Shown: positions 28,233-37,126, numbered from the stretch's first letter. The stretch: 64,000 nucleotides of DNA from Nonlabens spongiae (GCF_002117125.1 NZ_CP019344.1:868001-932000); one strand, 5' to 3'. Translations and numbers: made by a program. The notes: generated from the letters alone by a model not told the origin.

Positions 28233-29687
28233 ATGCAAGAACTCAACGTTTTAATCTACCTAATCATAGGCGGTATCATTGCAACCGTTATCACTTGGTT
28301 TTTTGCCAAAAACAAATTTTCAAGCAAGTACAGCATGCTCCAGCGAGAAAATGAGCAGTTTCAGCAACGAGTAAGTGAGCTCAGTAACGCCCAGAACGAG
28401 CGCGATCAGCTGAGGATCGAGCGGGAACAGTTGCAGGCTCAGGTTTCCTCAAGGTCTGAGAACATTGAGGATTTCAAGAAACGTCTCGAGAATCGCGAGC
28501 TGGAATTGAGAGAGCTGGCGGTAGAGAAAGAGCGTTTGAATGTGTTACTGGCTGAACAACGTACCGCTTTCGCGAAAGCGGAAGAAAAACACACTGAAGC
28601 ACAAGCCGAGATCGAGAAACTCAACGAAAAATTCACCAAGGAGTTTGAAAACCTCGCCAACAAGATTTTAGACGAGAAAAGCACCAAATTCACCGACCAA
28701 AACCGCAAGAATATCGAGCAGATCTTGAATCCGCTGCAGGAGAAGATCAAAAGTTTTGAGAAGCGGGTTGAGGATACGCACAAGGATACCATCGACCGGC
28801 AGAGTGCGCTGCGCCAGCAAATTATAGGACTTAAAGAGCTGAACGAGCAAATGAGCAAAGAGACCAGCAACCTGACCAAGGCGCTGAAAGGTGATGTAAA
28901 AATGCGTGGTAACTGGGGCGAGCTGGTGCTGGAACGAGTTTTGGAAAAATCAGGTTTGAGTAAGGATCAAGAGTATTCTGTCCAGCAGAGTTTCAAGACT
29001 GAAGACGGCAAAACAGTATTCCCAGATGTGATCGTGAACCTTCCTGGTGGGAAGAAAATGATTATTGACTCAAAAGTCTCGCTCAATGCTTACGAGCGAT
29101 ATGTAAATGAGGAGGATGAGGAACTGCAAAGCCGTTTTTTAAGAGAACACGTCAATGCTCTCAAACTGCACGTCAAACAGCTTTCTGATAAAAACTATCA
29201 CGATCTGTATGACATCGACACGCCAGATTTTGTGTTGCTTTTTGTTCCCATTGAGCCGGCGTTTGCAATTGCATTAAATCAGGACAGTGGGCTCTACAGC
29301 GAGGCTTTTGACAGAAATATCGTGATTGTGACGCCCACAACGCTTCTTGCCACCTTAAGAACCATAGATAGCATGTGGCAAACTGAAAAACAACAACGCA
29401 ATGCTATTGATATCGCAAATGCTGCAGGAGCATTGTACGATAAATTCGTGGGACTTTCTGATGATTTGATAAAGGTGGGGTCTCAGTTGGATACCGTGAA
29501 AAAAACCTACTCTGCCAGTATGAACAAACTTACAGATGGTTCTGGAAATTTGATAGGTCGTGTGGAGCGTTTGAAAAAGCTTGGCGCAAAAGCCAATAAG
29601 TCTATTAATGAGAAATTGGTAAAACGCGCGATGGAGAATGATCCCGATAGTATGGAGTTAGATGGGGATCAAGGGAAATTGTTGTAA
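28233..29687 (+). CDS. rmuC: DNA recombination protein RmuC
   Basis: 484 aa. One N-terminal membrane anchor (residues 5-25), a long coiled coil (about 35-215), then the RmuC nuclease-like domain with MRGNWGELVLERVLEKSGL, FPDVIVNLPGGKKMIIDSKVSL and NIVIVTPTTLLATLRT. RmuC limits DNA inversions at inverted repeats in E. coli. That is suggestive in a genome full of short palindromes, although any link is speculation. A palindrome copy in the coiled coil (28565-28580) is read as TAFAKAE. Confidence 0.93.
   Translation: MQELNVLIYLIIGGIIATVITWFFAKNKFSSKYSMLQRENEQFQQRVSELSNAQNERDQLRIEREQLQAQVSSRSENIEDFKKRLENRELELRELAVEKERLNVLLAEQRTAFAKAEEKHTEAQAEIEKLNEKFTKEFENLANKILDEKSTKFTDQNRKNIEQILNPLQEKIKSFEKRVEDTHKDTIDRQSALRQQIIGLKELNEQMSKETSNLTKALKGDVKMRGNWGELVLERVLEKSGLSKDQEYSVQQSFKTEDGKTVFPDVIVNLPGGKKMIIDSKVSLNAYERYVNEEDEELQSRFLREHVNALKLHVKQLSDKNYHDLYDIDTPDFVLLFVPIEPAFAIALNQDSGLYSEAFDRNIVIVTPTTLLATLRTIDSMWQTEKQQRNAIDIANAAGALYDKFVGLSDDLIKVGSQLDTVKKTYSASMNKLTDGSGNLIGRVERLKKLGAKANKSINEKLVKRAMENDPDSMELDGDQGKLL
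28565..28580. repeat. Dispersed 16-bp palindrome, copy in rmuC
   Basis: Perfect CGCTTTCGCGAAAGCG, read as AFAKA inside the coiled coil. This is the last perfect copy before a 22.8-kb stretch without one. Confidence 0.98.
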
Positions 29688-29774
29688 AACGCTTTGTCGA
29701 GAAATAATCAGAATTGAGTATACAAACGATCAAATATTTCCTTCGAGCTTTTAGATGCTATGACAAGTAGTTTT

Positions 29775-30206
29775 TCACTTAAACCACCCTTTCCTATTTG
29801 CAAAACGACTATAGAAAAACAAAAACACGGCGACAGCAACCACCACCGTGGGAATGATCACCGATACCATCATCGACGTTTTACGTATACTGAAAAAGAA
29901 TAACCAATAAAACTCGATAAAAATTAAGGCGACCATCGCCACAAAAAAGAAGCTCACGCATATTTTACGTCTCATAAAGAGTAAAAAAGCACCCAGCATT
30001 TCAGAAAATAGAGCGATCATAAAAATGATAAGATACCAAAAGGGAAGGTTCTGGATCTTCTCAAATTCTGCTGCTGTCGAGTTTTGTTCAAGATAATCGA
30101 GCTGGAAAGAACTGAAATAAATCTCAAATAGATTCCAAGCTATGGCTAGGCACGCAATGATCCAGAAACTAACAGGTGGTTTTTGAGTTGTAATTTCCAT
30201 AAGCAT
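29775..30206 (-). CDS. Small four-helix membrane protein, unknown
   Basis: 143 aa with four hydrophobic segments near 12-32, 52-75, 82-102 and 110-132, and a basic C-terminus (FANRKGWFK). Not recognised; the pattern is like DoxX- or DUF-type small membrane proteins of Bacteroidota. Start ATG 30206 or the second in-frame ATG 30200. It is convergent with rmuC and divergent from purE. Confidence 0.65.
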   Translation of the reverse strand: MLMEITTQKPPVSFWIIACLAIAWNLFEIYFSSFQLDYLEQNSTAAEFEKIQNLPFWYLIIFMIALFSEMLGAFLLFMRRKICVSFFFVAMVALIFIEFYWLFFFSIRKTSMMVSVIIPTVVVAVAVFLFFYSRFANRKGWFK

Positions 30207-30309
30207 ATGTCGAGTTAGCCATCTAAAGATATGAAAAAGAATAATTTCAGAATCTTGAGATTTATGGCAGATATGCTACTGCCTACTTCCAGTATTTTAA
30301 TAAACCGCT

Positions 30310-30317
30310 TAACTTTG
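30310..30317 (+). promoter_or_regulatory. -7 promoter element TAACTTTG for purE
   Basis: Exact TAnnTTTG ending 4 nt before the first of two adjacent ATG codons. The expected transcription start is therefore at or within the start codons, so purE mRNA is probably leaderless. Confidence 0.55.
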
Positions 30318-30321
30318 AATC

Positions 30322-30816
30322 ATGATGAAAAAAGTAGCCATAATCATGGGATCCACGAGTGATTTACCCGTGATGCAAGACGCCATAGATATTCTGAGAG
30401 AATTTAAGATTCCTCTCGAAGTAGATGTAGTGAGCGCTCACCGTACGCCAGAAAAAATGGTAGAATTTGGGAGCAAGGCGCATAAGAATGGTATAGGCGT
30501 AATCATCGCAGGTGCTGGAGGTGCTGCTCACTTGCCAGGAATGGTTGCAAGCCTGTCGCCACTTCCCGTAATAGGAGTTCCTGTAAAATCAAGTAACTCG
30601 ATCGATGGCTGGGACAGTGTTCTATCCATTTTACAAATGCCTGGCGGTGTTCCCGTAGCTACCGTAGCACTTAATGGTGCAAAGAATGCCGGTATCCTTG
30701 CAGCCCAAATATTAGGAGCACAAAATGACGAAGTTATCAATAGGATCATTGCTTATAAAGAAGGTCTCAAACAGAAAGTGATCAAAGCTGCAGAGGAGAT
30801 GAAGAAAAATGTCTAG
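30322..30816 (+). CDS. purE: N5-carboxyaminoimidazole ribonucleotide mutase
   Basis: Purine biosynthesis: class I PurE converts N5-CAIR to CAIR. 164 aa, normal length. Motifs: IIMGSTSDLPVM at 8-19, VDVVSAHRTPEKM near 38-50 (catalytic His) and IAGAGGAAHLPGMVA. ATG 30322 or 30325. purK, which often lies next to purE, is not adjacent. A small membrane protein gene overlaps its 3' end by 8 bp. Confidence 0.96.
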   Translation: MMKKVAIIMGSTSDLPVMQDAIDILREFKIPLEVDVVSAHRTPEKMVEFGSKAHKNGIGVIIAGAGGAAHLPGMVASLSPLPVIGVPVKSSNSIDGWDSVLSILQMPGGVPVATVALNGAKNAGILAAQILGAQNDEVINRIIAYKEGLKQKVIKAAEEMKKNV

Positions 30817-31048
30817 ATCGGTCAAGGCCTTTTCCCTATGCATTATAATCGTTACCAGTGCTTGGTTTGTTTATGAACTGACTCTGAGGCAAGGCATTAA
30901 ATGGCATTTTCTAACCGCTGGTGCCGTCAACTTTCTTGCGGCCATCATCGTCAATCGGCAATTTACTTACCGAAGTTATAACTACTTAGGGATTTTTCAC
31001 GTGATGCTGGCTATTCTATTATTTGGATACGGTTACTTCTTTCTCTAG
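30809..31048 (+). CDS. Small membrane protein of the purE transcript
   Basis: 79 aa with two to three hydrophobic helices and a basic mid-segment (IVNRQFTYRSYN). No family recognised. The 8-bp overlap with purE implies coupled translation. Confidence 0.6.
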   Translation: MSRSVKAFSLCIIIVTSAWFVYELTLRQGIKWHFLTAGAVNFLAAIIVNRQFTYRSYNYLGIFHVMLAILLFGYGYFFL

Positions 31049-31126
31049 TTTGTTTAACCTATTAATCAAAAAGTTTAACAATACGCTATAAGGGGTGCAT
31101 GCATCTCGATTTTAATTTTACAGTCT

Positions 31127-33181
31127 ATGAATTTGAATAATAACCCGTTGCTACAAGAGTTCAGTACCGTACTGGACACAGCACCGTTTTCTAAAATAAG
31201 AGAGATCCATTTTGAACCTGCGATTTTAAAAGGAATCGAAATTGCCAGGGAAGAAATTGACCAGATTACCAACAATGCCGAGACTCCCAACTTTGAAAAT
31301 ACCATTGTTGCTTTGGATAGTAGTGGTGAGACTTTGGGAAGAATAACAAGCATTTTTTTCAACCTCAATAACGCAGAAACTAACGATAATATTCAGGAAA
31401 TCGCTAGAAAGGTAAGTCCCAAGCTTTCTGCTTTTGGGAATGATATTGTTTTAAATGAACAACTGTTCAAGCGAGTAAAAGAAGTTTATGAACAGAAAGA
31501 TTCCTTAGAATTAACTGCTGAGCAAAAAACTTTGCTCGATAAGCAATACAAGCGTTTTTCTCGTAACGGAGCAAATTTGAGCGAGTACGAAAAAGAAAAG
31601 CTGCGAAAAATTGACGAAGAACTGAGTCAGCTTACTTTACAGTTTGGTGAAAACGTCCTCGCGGCTACTAATGCTTTTGAAATGCACATTGCAGATAAAG
31701 ATTTGCTCGCTGGACTACCAGACAGTGCTCTGGAGGCTGCCGCTGATGCCGCTCGATCAAAAAACAAAGACGGTTATCTTTTTACGCTGGACTATCCTAG
31801 CTACATTCCTTTTATGACTTATGCAGATAATCGAGAGCTGCGTAAAAAAATGTCGCTTGCCTTTAGTTCTAAAGCTTATAAGGACGAGTTTGACAATCAA
31901 GAAAACGTGTTGCGTATTGCCAACTTGAGACATGAACGCGCTCAATTGTTGGGCTATGATAGTCACGCGCATTTTATCTTGGAAGAACGCATGGCAAAAT
32001 CACCGCAAATGGTGACTGATTTTTTAAGTGATATTTTAGAGAAAGCCAAGCCTGCTGCAGAGAAAGAGTTTGCTGAGCTTACCGCTTTCGCGAAAAACCA
32101 CGCCGATAAAAACAACGTAACTCTAAATAGGTTGGAAAAGTGGGACGCAGCATATTACGCTGAAAAGCTGAAGCAAGAGAAGTTTGATCTGGATGATGAG
32201 AAACTCAAGCCCTATTTTAAGCTAGAAAACGTAATCGACGGCGTTTTTGAGATTGCAAAGCGCCTATACGGTCTGACTTTCGAAAAGACTGAAGAGATCG
32301 AAAAGTACCATCCCGATGTGATCACTTACATCGTCAAGAATGAAGACGGATCGCTCAACTCGGTGTTTTACGGCGACTTTTTCCCGAGAAAAGGAAAACG
32401 CAACGGTGCCTGGATGACAAGTTTTAAGGGTCAGTGGCATGAGGAAGGTAAAAACATTAGACCTCACGTTTCTAATGTGTGTAATTTTACAAAACCCACC
32501 TCTACCCGACCATCACTACTTACTTTCAATGAAGTGACTACTCTGTTTCACGAGTTTGGTCATGCGTTGCACGGTATGCTGGCCGACACTCAATATCGCG
32601 GACTTTCAGGAACTTCGGTTTCCTGGGATTTTGTGGAGTTACCCAGTCAAGTTCTGGAAAACTGGTGTTATGAAAAAGAGGCGCTGGAACTTTTTGCACA
32701 TCATTATGAGACTGGCGAATTAATACCGCAAGAATATATTGAGAAGATCAAAGCCGCGGCTAACTTTAATGAAGGTTTGCAAACCTTGCGACAGCTGTCT
32801 TTTGGAATGCTGGATATGAGTTGGCACGGTCAAGACCCTAGTGAGATTCAAGATGTCAAAGCTTATGAAAGAAAAACCTTTGACAAAACAGATTTGTATC
32901 CAGATATAGATGGTACCTGCATGAGTACCTCCTTTGGCCACATATTTCAGGGTGGGTACAGTGCCGGTTATTACAGTTATAAGTGGGCAGAAGTATTGGA
33001 TGCAGATGCTTTTGAATTATTTAAAGAGAAAGGAATATTCAATCGGGAAACCGCAGATAAGTTCAGGGAAAATGTACTGAGCAAAGGTGGAACTGAGGAT
33101 CCTATGTTGTTATATACTCGCTTTCGCGGAAGCGAACCTAAAATAGACGCCCTGCTGAAAAGAGCGGGACTCGTCGCTTAA
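31127..33181 (+). CDS. M3-family oligopeptidase (oligopeptidase A / Dcp type)
   Basis: 684 aa, cytosolic (no signal peptide). Zinc motif HEFGHALHG near residue 480 with the flanking STRPSLLTFNEVTTLFHE and WDFVELPSQVLENW of M3A peptidases, and the late SFGHIFQGGYSAGYYSY. Degrades short peptides. Two degenerate relatives of the palindrome lie inside: 32083-32095 (read AFAK) and 33119-33134 (read RFRGS, one mismatch). The sigma-factor gene starts 13 bp downstream. Confidence 0.92.
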   Translation: MNLNNNPLLQEFSTVLDTAPFSKIREIHFEPAILKGIEIAREEIDQITNNAETPNFENTIVALDSSGETLGRITSIFFNLNNAETNDNIQEIARKVSPKLSAFGNDIVLNEQLFKRVKEVYEQKDSLELTAEQKTLLDKQYKRFSRNGANLSEYEKEKLRKIDEELSQLTLQFGENVLAATNAFEMHIADKDLLAGLPDSALEAAADAARSKNKDGYLFTLDYPSYIPFMTYADNRELRKKMSLAFSSKAYKDEFDNQENVLRIANLRHERAQLLGYDSHAHFILEERMAKSPQMVTDFLSDILEKAKPAAEKEFAELTAFAKNHADKNNVTLNRLEKWDAAYYAEKLKQEKFDLDDEKLKPYFKLENVIDGVFEIAKRLYGLTFEKTEEIEKYHPDVITYIVKNEDGSLNSVFYGDFFPRKGKRNGAWMTSFKGQWHEEGKNIRPHVSNVCNFTKPTSTRPSLLTFNEVTTLFHEFGHALHGMLADTQYRGLSGTSVSWDFVELPSQVLENWCYEKEALELFAHHYETGELIPQEYIEKIKAAANFNEGLQTLRQLSFGMLDMSWHGQDPSEIQDVKAYERKTFDKTDLYPDIDGTCMSTSFGHIFQGGYSAGYYSYKWAEVLDADAFELFKEKGIFNRETADKFRENVLSKGGTEDPMLLYTRFRGSEPKIDALLKRAGLVA
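33119..33134. repeat. Near-perfect palindrome copy (15/16) in the M3 peptidase gene
   Basis: CGCTTTCGCGGAAGCG, one mismatch to the dispersed 16-mer, read RFRGS. A more degenerate relative is at 32083-32095. Confidence 0.8.
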
Positions 33182-33193
33182 AAAGAGAAGAAG

Positions 33194-33760
33194 GTGCCAG
33201 ATGTAAAATTAGTTCCAGAAAAATGGGTCGATCGCTATAGCGACTACTTATTTAATTATACAATAACTCGGGTAAATGACGCCATCAAGGCTCAGGATCT
33301 CGTTTCTGAGACTTTTTTAGCTGGTTTGAAAAGCGCCCACAGGTTTAAGGGTAACTCAACAGAACGTACCTGGCTCATCTCTATTCTCAAGCGTAAAATC
33401 ATAGATCACTATCGTAAAATCAATTCCAACAAAGGAAAAGCTGAAGTACGCATGAGCTACATGAATACTTCTAAGGATGAAAATGGTGACTGGATGGAAG
33501 AGCGCGTACAGGATTTGCGCAATCCCAATGTGGAAGATGATATCGAGCAAAAAGAACTGGGAGAAGCCATTAATGAATGTATTGCCAATCTTCCCGAGCG
33601 TTATGCCACTATATTTGTCCAGAAAACCATAGATAATATGGAAACAGAAACGATCTGTAAGGAGCATGATATCACTGCGTCAAATTTATGGGTAATCATC
33701 CATAGAGCGCGTGTGCAGCTTATGGAATGCCTCAATTCTAAATGGTTTAAGAACGAGTAG
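33194..33760 (+). CDS. ECF-type sigma factor
   Basis: 188 aa from GTG 33194. Region 2 is at about 10-80 (DLVSETFLAGLKSAHRFKG, then ERTWLISILKRKIIDHYR). Region 4 is at about 120-175 (LPERYATIFVQKTIDNMETETICKEHDITASNLWVIIHRAR). It directs RNA polymerase to a small regulon, target unknown. It probably shares a transcript with the M3 peptidase gene upstream, and the next gene, 6 bp downstream, looks like its zinc-binding regulator. Confidence 0.9.
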   Translation: MPDVKLVPEKWVDRYSDYLFNYTITRVNDAIKAQDLVSETFLAGLKSAHRFKGNSTERTWLISILKRKIIDHYRKINSNKGKAEVRMSYMNTSKDENGDWMEERVQDLRNPNVEDDIEQKELGEAINECIANLPERYATIFVQKTIDNMETETICKEHDITASNLWVIIHRARVQLMECLNSKWFKNE

Positions 33761-33766
33761 TTTTAC

Positions 33767-34012
33767 ATGGGACGATTTTTCATCAATTGCGATGACGCAA
33801 GCATACTAAGCACACGAGCGCATTATAACGATCTGAATTCAAAGGAGCGCTTTAGACATAATCTTCACAAGTCTCACTGTTTAAAATGCCGTGATTTTCA
33901 CAAGAAAAATGCCCGTTTCCAGCGTGGCATCAACAAACTGAAGTGGGTTAAGCTCACGATAGAAGAAAAAGACCGTATACGTCAGCGCTTATTGCAGGCG
34001 ATGAAGAAGTAG
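33767..34012 (+). CDS. Small zinc-binding anti-sigma-like protein
   Basis: 81 aa, very basic. Contains H-x3-C-x2-C (HKSHCLKC near 34-41), the core of the ZAS zinc anti-sigma motif. There is no transmembrane segment, so if it is an anti-sigma it is a soluble one. Its position 6 bp after an ECF sigma gene supports the role. The order of residues and size match small Bacteroidota companions of sigma genes. Confidence 0.7.
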   Translation: MGRFFINCDDASILSTRAHYNDLNSKERFRHNLHKSHCLKCRDFHKKNARFQRGINKLKWVKLTIEEKDRIRQRLLQAMKK

Positions 34013-34116
34013 TTTTTTTCACTTATGCACTAGCCTCCCTCAATCCCTCCAAAGGAGAGAAGTTTGATTCAGTAATATTTTTTGTAAATAGAAAGTCCGA
34101 ATAATAGAAGATACTC

Positions 34117-34242
34117 TGTCAGTTCGAGTTCGGGAAAACCGAGAATCAGAGGTTTTCACGAGTATCGAGAACGGTTTTCATGAAACTATACACCCACCCT
34201 ATCCCTCCATTTCGACTCCCCTTCGACAAACTCAGGGTGACA
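34117..34242. repeat. 126-bp TGTCA...TGACA intergenic repeat, copy B
   Basis: Starts TGTCAGTTCGAGT like copy A and ends GTGACA. It also shares the internal GTATCGAGAAC. Same 126-bp length as copy A, but the interior has diverged. It occupies most of the 322-bp gap 34013-34334, in which I see nothing else beyond the ssb 3' flank. Confidence 0.65.
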
Positions 34243-34334
34243 GCTCAATGCACCGCCTCGTGGGGTGAAACCTATCTAAATAAAAATCCACTCTCTTTCT
34301 AGAAAATGGGTCATTATCCAAATAAAAATCTTGA

Positions 34335-34673
34335 TTAATCATTACCGCCTAGCATAAGGACCTCGTTGCAAACGACCTCAGTAGTGTAGCGCTTGTTGCC
34401 GTCTTTATCATCCCAGGCGCGGGTGACCAGCTTGCCTTCTACGCCTACTTTATTTCCTTTTTTCACGTAACTGGCGATGATGTTTGCGGTGCCGTTAAAG
34501 GCCACCACGCGGTGCCATTGTGTGTCCGTTACCTGCTCGCCTTGTTTGTTCTTGTAGCGATCTGTCGTAGCAAGTGAGAATTTAGCTAATTTCTTGCCGT
34601 CTTGAAGGTTGATGATTTCTGGGTCTTGTCCCAGGTTGCCGATCAGTTGTACTTTGTTGTTCATGGTGCTCAT
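34335..34673 (-). CDS. ssb: Single-stranded DNA-binding protein
   Basis: 112 aa. OB-fold SSB: NKVQLIGNLGQDPEI at 5-19, FSLATTDRYKNKQGE, TQWHRVVAFN, GNKVGVEGKLVTR. Start ATG 34673, or ATG 34664. It lacks the long disordered tail with an acidic tip found in the main SSB; the C-terminus is LMLGGND. It may thus be a secondary SSB. It marks the left border of the accessory region. Confidence 0.93.
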   Translation of the reverse strand: MSTMNNKVQLIGNLGQDPEIINLQDGKKLAKFSLATTDRYKNKQGEQVTDTQWHRVVAFNGTANIIASYVKKGNKVGVEGKLVTRAWDDKDGNKRYTTEVVCNEVLMLGGND

Positions 34674-34905
34674 AATAAATTAGTTTGTATGGATTAAAAA
34701 AATATTCTTGCCATCAGATTTGATTTGTTTGTGTATGACGGTGCAAATGTGTAACAGTTTCAAAGTCGCAAACGCATTTTAAAGGATTGCTTACGTTTAT
34801 AGTCGTTTGTAAATGATTGTATTCTATTTATTCCTTTGTTTACGGGATCTCGCAGGCAAATCAGAGTTACGTCATAAAATAGTATTTTTATGCCGATATA
34901 CGCTA

Positions 34906-34915
34906 GTTGTAAAAC
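34906..34915 (+). repeat. Left arm of an inverted repeat flanking the hypothetical gene
   Basis: GTTGTAAAAC here and its reverse complement GTTTTACAAC at 35784-35793 bracket the hypothetical gene. The right arm is embedded in AACGTTTTACAAC, reminiscent of integron-cassette recombination borders. Confidence 0.45.
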
Positions 34916-34929
34916 ATTTAAAACAAACA

Positions 34930-35778
34930 ATGAGAATACAATTTATCATACTGATTTTAATTACAAATTTTGCTTTCGGAAAAGAAAAAGTTACGATTGA
35001 CCAAAATCTTGTGAAATATGAAATCAAAGATGAATTCAATCGATTTGACGACATTGGAAATCCAAAAAATGACTTTGAAAGTTTAAAAATTGAATTAAAA
35101 TCAAATTCAATTTTAGAAATCAAAAACAGCTATAGTTCTGGTTTTACTGGAAATGACATCTCTTTCAAGATTAACAAGAATCTGGAAATAGTAGAAACAA
35201 CATATAATTATTGGACTGATGTCATAGATTTAGATAACATAAGAACTTATAATGTTAAAAATGTAAAACTGACCTTAAACCAAAACCCATTCAAAAAATT
35301 AAACGGATTACGTGGAAATTACATTATAGAAATTCAACATTTTTATAACGATTCTTTGACAAAAACAGATACCTTTAAAGGCAAATTCAAGTCTTTTAAA
35401 GGAGCTGACAAAACTTCCGCAGATTACTTATGGGCTCTTGAGCAAAACAAAATATTTTATGGAATAACCAATGAGAACGGAGTTTATTTGCGACCAGATA
35501 AAATGCCTTTGTTAAAATCTGACTATAAAATTCTGACTGAAAAAATAAAAAATATCGCAGGATATAAACCAAAGAAAATAAAGGCTTATGTAGTAATTAA
35601 CGAAAATGGAAAAATAGAAAAAGAACCTTTTAGATTTTTCGGGAATTTTGGGCAATGGAATGATGAAACTCAAAGTCAAGTCAAGAAATTGCTGATTGAA
35701 TTATCCGAATGGTATCCTGCTTGTGTGAATGAAAAAGAAGTTAGATCACAAATTCCGATAGTAATTGGAACTGAATAA
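34930..35778 (+). CDS. Exported protein of unknown function, AT-rich
   Basis: 282 aa from ATG 34930, chosen because MRIQFIILILITNFAFG is a signal peptide. The open frame extends upstream to 34813 but that part is not signal-like. The body is Lys, Asn and Ile rich and lacks recognised motifs. The last ~100 residues (KIKAYVVINENGKIEKEPF, then LSEWYPACVNEKEV) look like a TonB-C-like fold common in Bacteroidota secreted proteins. The base composition is more AT-rich than ssb, and an inverted 10-bp repeat brackets the gene. Likely acquired. Confidence 0.65.
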   Translation: MRIQFIILILITNFAFGKEKVTIDQNLVKYEIKDEFNRFDDIGNPKNDFESLKIELKSNSILEIKNSYSSGFTGNDISFKINKNLEIVETTYNYWTDVIDLDNIRTYNVKNVKLTLNQNPFKKLNGLRGNYIIEIQHFYNDSLTKTDTFKGKFKSFKGADKTSADYLWALEQNKIFYGITNENGVYLRPDKMPLLKSDYKILTEKIKNIAGYKPKKIKAYVVINENGKIEKEPFRFFGNFGQWNDETQSQVKKLLIELSEWYPACVNEKEVRSQIPIVIGTE

Positions 35779-35783
35779 AAAAC

Positions 35784-35793
35784 GTTTTACAAC
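35784..35793 (-). repeat. Right arm of the inverted repeat flanking the hypothetical gene
   Basis: GTTTTACAAC, reverse complement of 34906-34915, just after the stop codon of the hypothetical gene. Confidence 0.45.
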
Positions 35794-35940
35794 AAAGAAC
35801 TGAGTTTAAAACCAAGCAAATTACTCGTTAATTTTAGGCACGATCCGGCTACGTGGCATTGTTGAAATGGGACAAACCCTATCAGGTTTGCCTCCAGTCC
35901 AACAAGCCATCAACACCACCAGTATTTTTTAACTTCATTT

Positions 35941-36912
35941 CTACTCCTTGACCAGACGGGAAACGTAGCCATCGTCATAGGGCAGGCCGGATTTTGCAAT
36001 GGCAAATGCCTGTTTCAATAGTTTGTTGGATACGGCGATAAGTGCCAACTTCTTGCTCTTGCCCTTGGCCGTGATACGTTCGTAGAGCTCCCTACATGCC
36101 TTGTTGTGTCTACTTGCAGAGAAAGCGCACAAAAACAAGTGGTTACGAAGCTTTCGGTTGCCCACCTTGCTTATTCTGCTCCTACCCCTTATGCTGCTGC
36201 CAGACCGCCTTATCGTGGGTGTGATGCCGGCATAGTTACGCAGCTGTGAGGCGTTGTCAAACTTGGTAAAGCCCTCTGTGAGTACGATCAACAGCGCAGA
36301 TGTCCTATCGCCCAGACCAGGTATGCTCTTAAGATTGGTAAGCTGTACCTGTTGATCCTGCTTGACCAGCGACAATAGGCGCTCGTTGAGCGAGACCAGT
36401 TCCCTGTCCAGCATCTTCAAGGTTCTTTTTAAGGAACCAAACACCGCTTTTGAAGGCGTGCCCAGTACCTTCTCTCCGTGGATCTTGTTTTTGACCTGAG
36501 TGCGCTGTTTGAGGTAGATGTCCATCAGGGCCAGCAATTGTAGACATTCCGCCTGTACGGCTCCCTTGCCATCGTAGAGCGGAACCTCATTGACCATTGC
36601 ATAGTCCCTGATGCCCATTGCATCGCTCTTGTCGGTCTTTACCTTGGTAAGCTTCATCTGCAGAAAACGCTTTACCGACAATGGATTGACTACCGAGACG
36701 GCGATGTCAGAGTCGTGCAGGAACTGAGCCAGCAGATAGTGGTAATAGCCCGTCGCCTCCATGACAACAAGGCTCTCAGCGTCCAATGTCTTGAGGTACT
36801 TCCTGAAACCATTCAGGCTGTTGTCAAACTGGTAGTGGTTGCCCAGATCGTCAATTACATCAAAGAAATCCTTACTGATATCCACACCGTGGATTTTACT
36901 ATATTTATCCAT
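35941..36912 (-). CDS. IS110-family DEDD transposase
   Basis: 323 aa, full length and intact. The N-terminal RuvC-like DEDD site: Asp11 (HGVDISKDFFDV), Glu52 (VVMEATGYYH), Asp94 and Asp98 (KTDKSDAMGI). The C-terminal Tnp-20 domain starts with LKSIPGLGDRTSALLI, and the segment RRSGSSIRGRSRISKVGN carries the conserved Ser. Recombination is known to be guided by an RNA made from the element's non-coding end. The intact frame suggests it may still move. Confidence 0.95.
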   Translation of the reverse strand: MDKYSKIHGVDISKDFFDVIDDLGNHYQFDNSLNGFRKYLKTLDAESLVVMEATGYYHYLLAQFLHDSDIAVSVVNPLSVKRFLQMKLTKVKTDKSDAMGIRDYAMVNEVPLYDGKGAVQAECLQLLALMDIYLKQRTQVKNKIHGEKVLGTPSKAVFGSLKRTLKMLDRELVSLNERLLSLVKQDQQVQLTNLKSIPGLGDRTSALLIVLTEGFTKFDNASQLRNYAGITPTIRRSGSSIRGRSRISKVGNRKLRNHLFLCAFSASRHNKACRELYERITAKGKSKKLALIAVSNKLLKQAFAIAKSGLPYDDGYVSRLVKE

Positions 36913-36964
36913 AGATATTTAATTGGGAAAGAACGATCCACCTAGGCTTCAACAACTTAAAAAC

Positions 36965-37080
36965 GAGATCCAAAGGTCTCACAGAACTGAACGAACTAAA
37001 AGTGGAAAAGAGAGGTGATCATCAATGTTGACGGAATCTAAAGTTCCTCTGGCTATATTGACCTTAATCCTCTCTTTTGT
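36965..37080 (-). ncRNA. Candidate IS110 bridge RNA region
   Basis: Immediately upstream of the transposase start, transcribed toward it. On the minus strand AAAAGAGAGG (37078-37069) pairs perfectly with CCTCTCTTTT (37015-37006), enclosing a ~50-nt internal loop with smaller stems (GGAA/TTCC around 37030-37047, TCAAT/ATTGA). A second hairpin with a 6-bp stem is at 36965-36980. This stem-plus-loop architecture and position match the guide RNAs of the IS110 group (left-end type). Exact ends and the target- and donor-binding loops cannot be determined here. Confidence 0.5.
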
Positions 37081-37126
37081 TCTTTCTGGTTTATCTAATA
37101 AAATTAACTGAAATCAAACTTAAGAT

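Larger units (their letters stand above)
35880..37120 (-). mobile_element. IS110-family insertion sequence (ends approximate)
   Basis: Contains one DEDD transposase gene and a structured non-coding region upstream of it. IS110 elements have no terminal inverted repeats and no target duplication, so the borders cannot be fixed by eye. The limits given are the outer plausible range. On the left a short hairpin (AAACC/GGTTT, 35874-35889) lies beside the border. On the right an attC-like hairpin begins at 37127. Confidence 0.7.
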
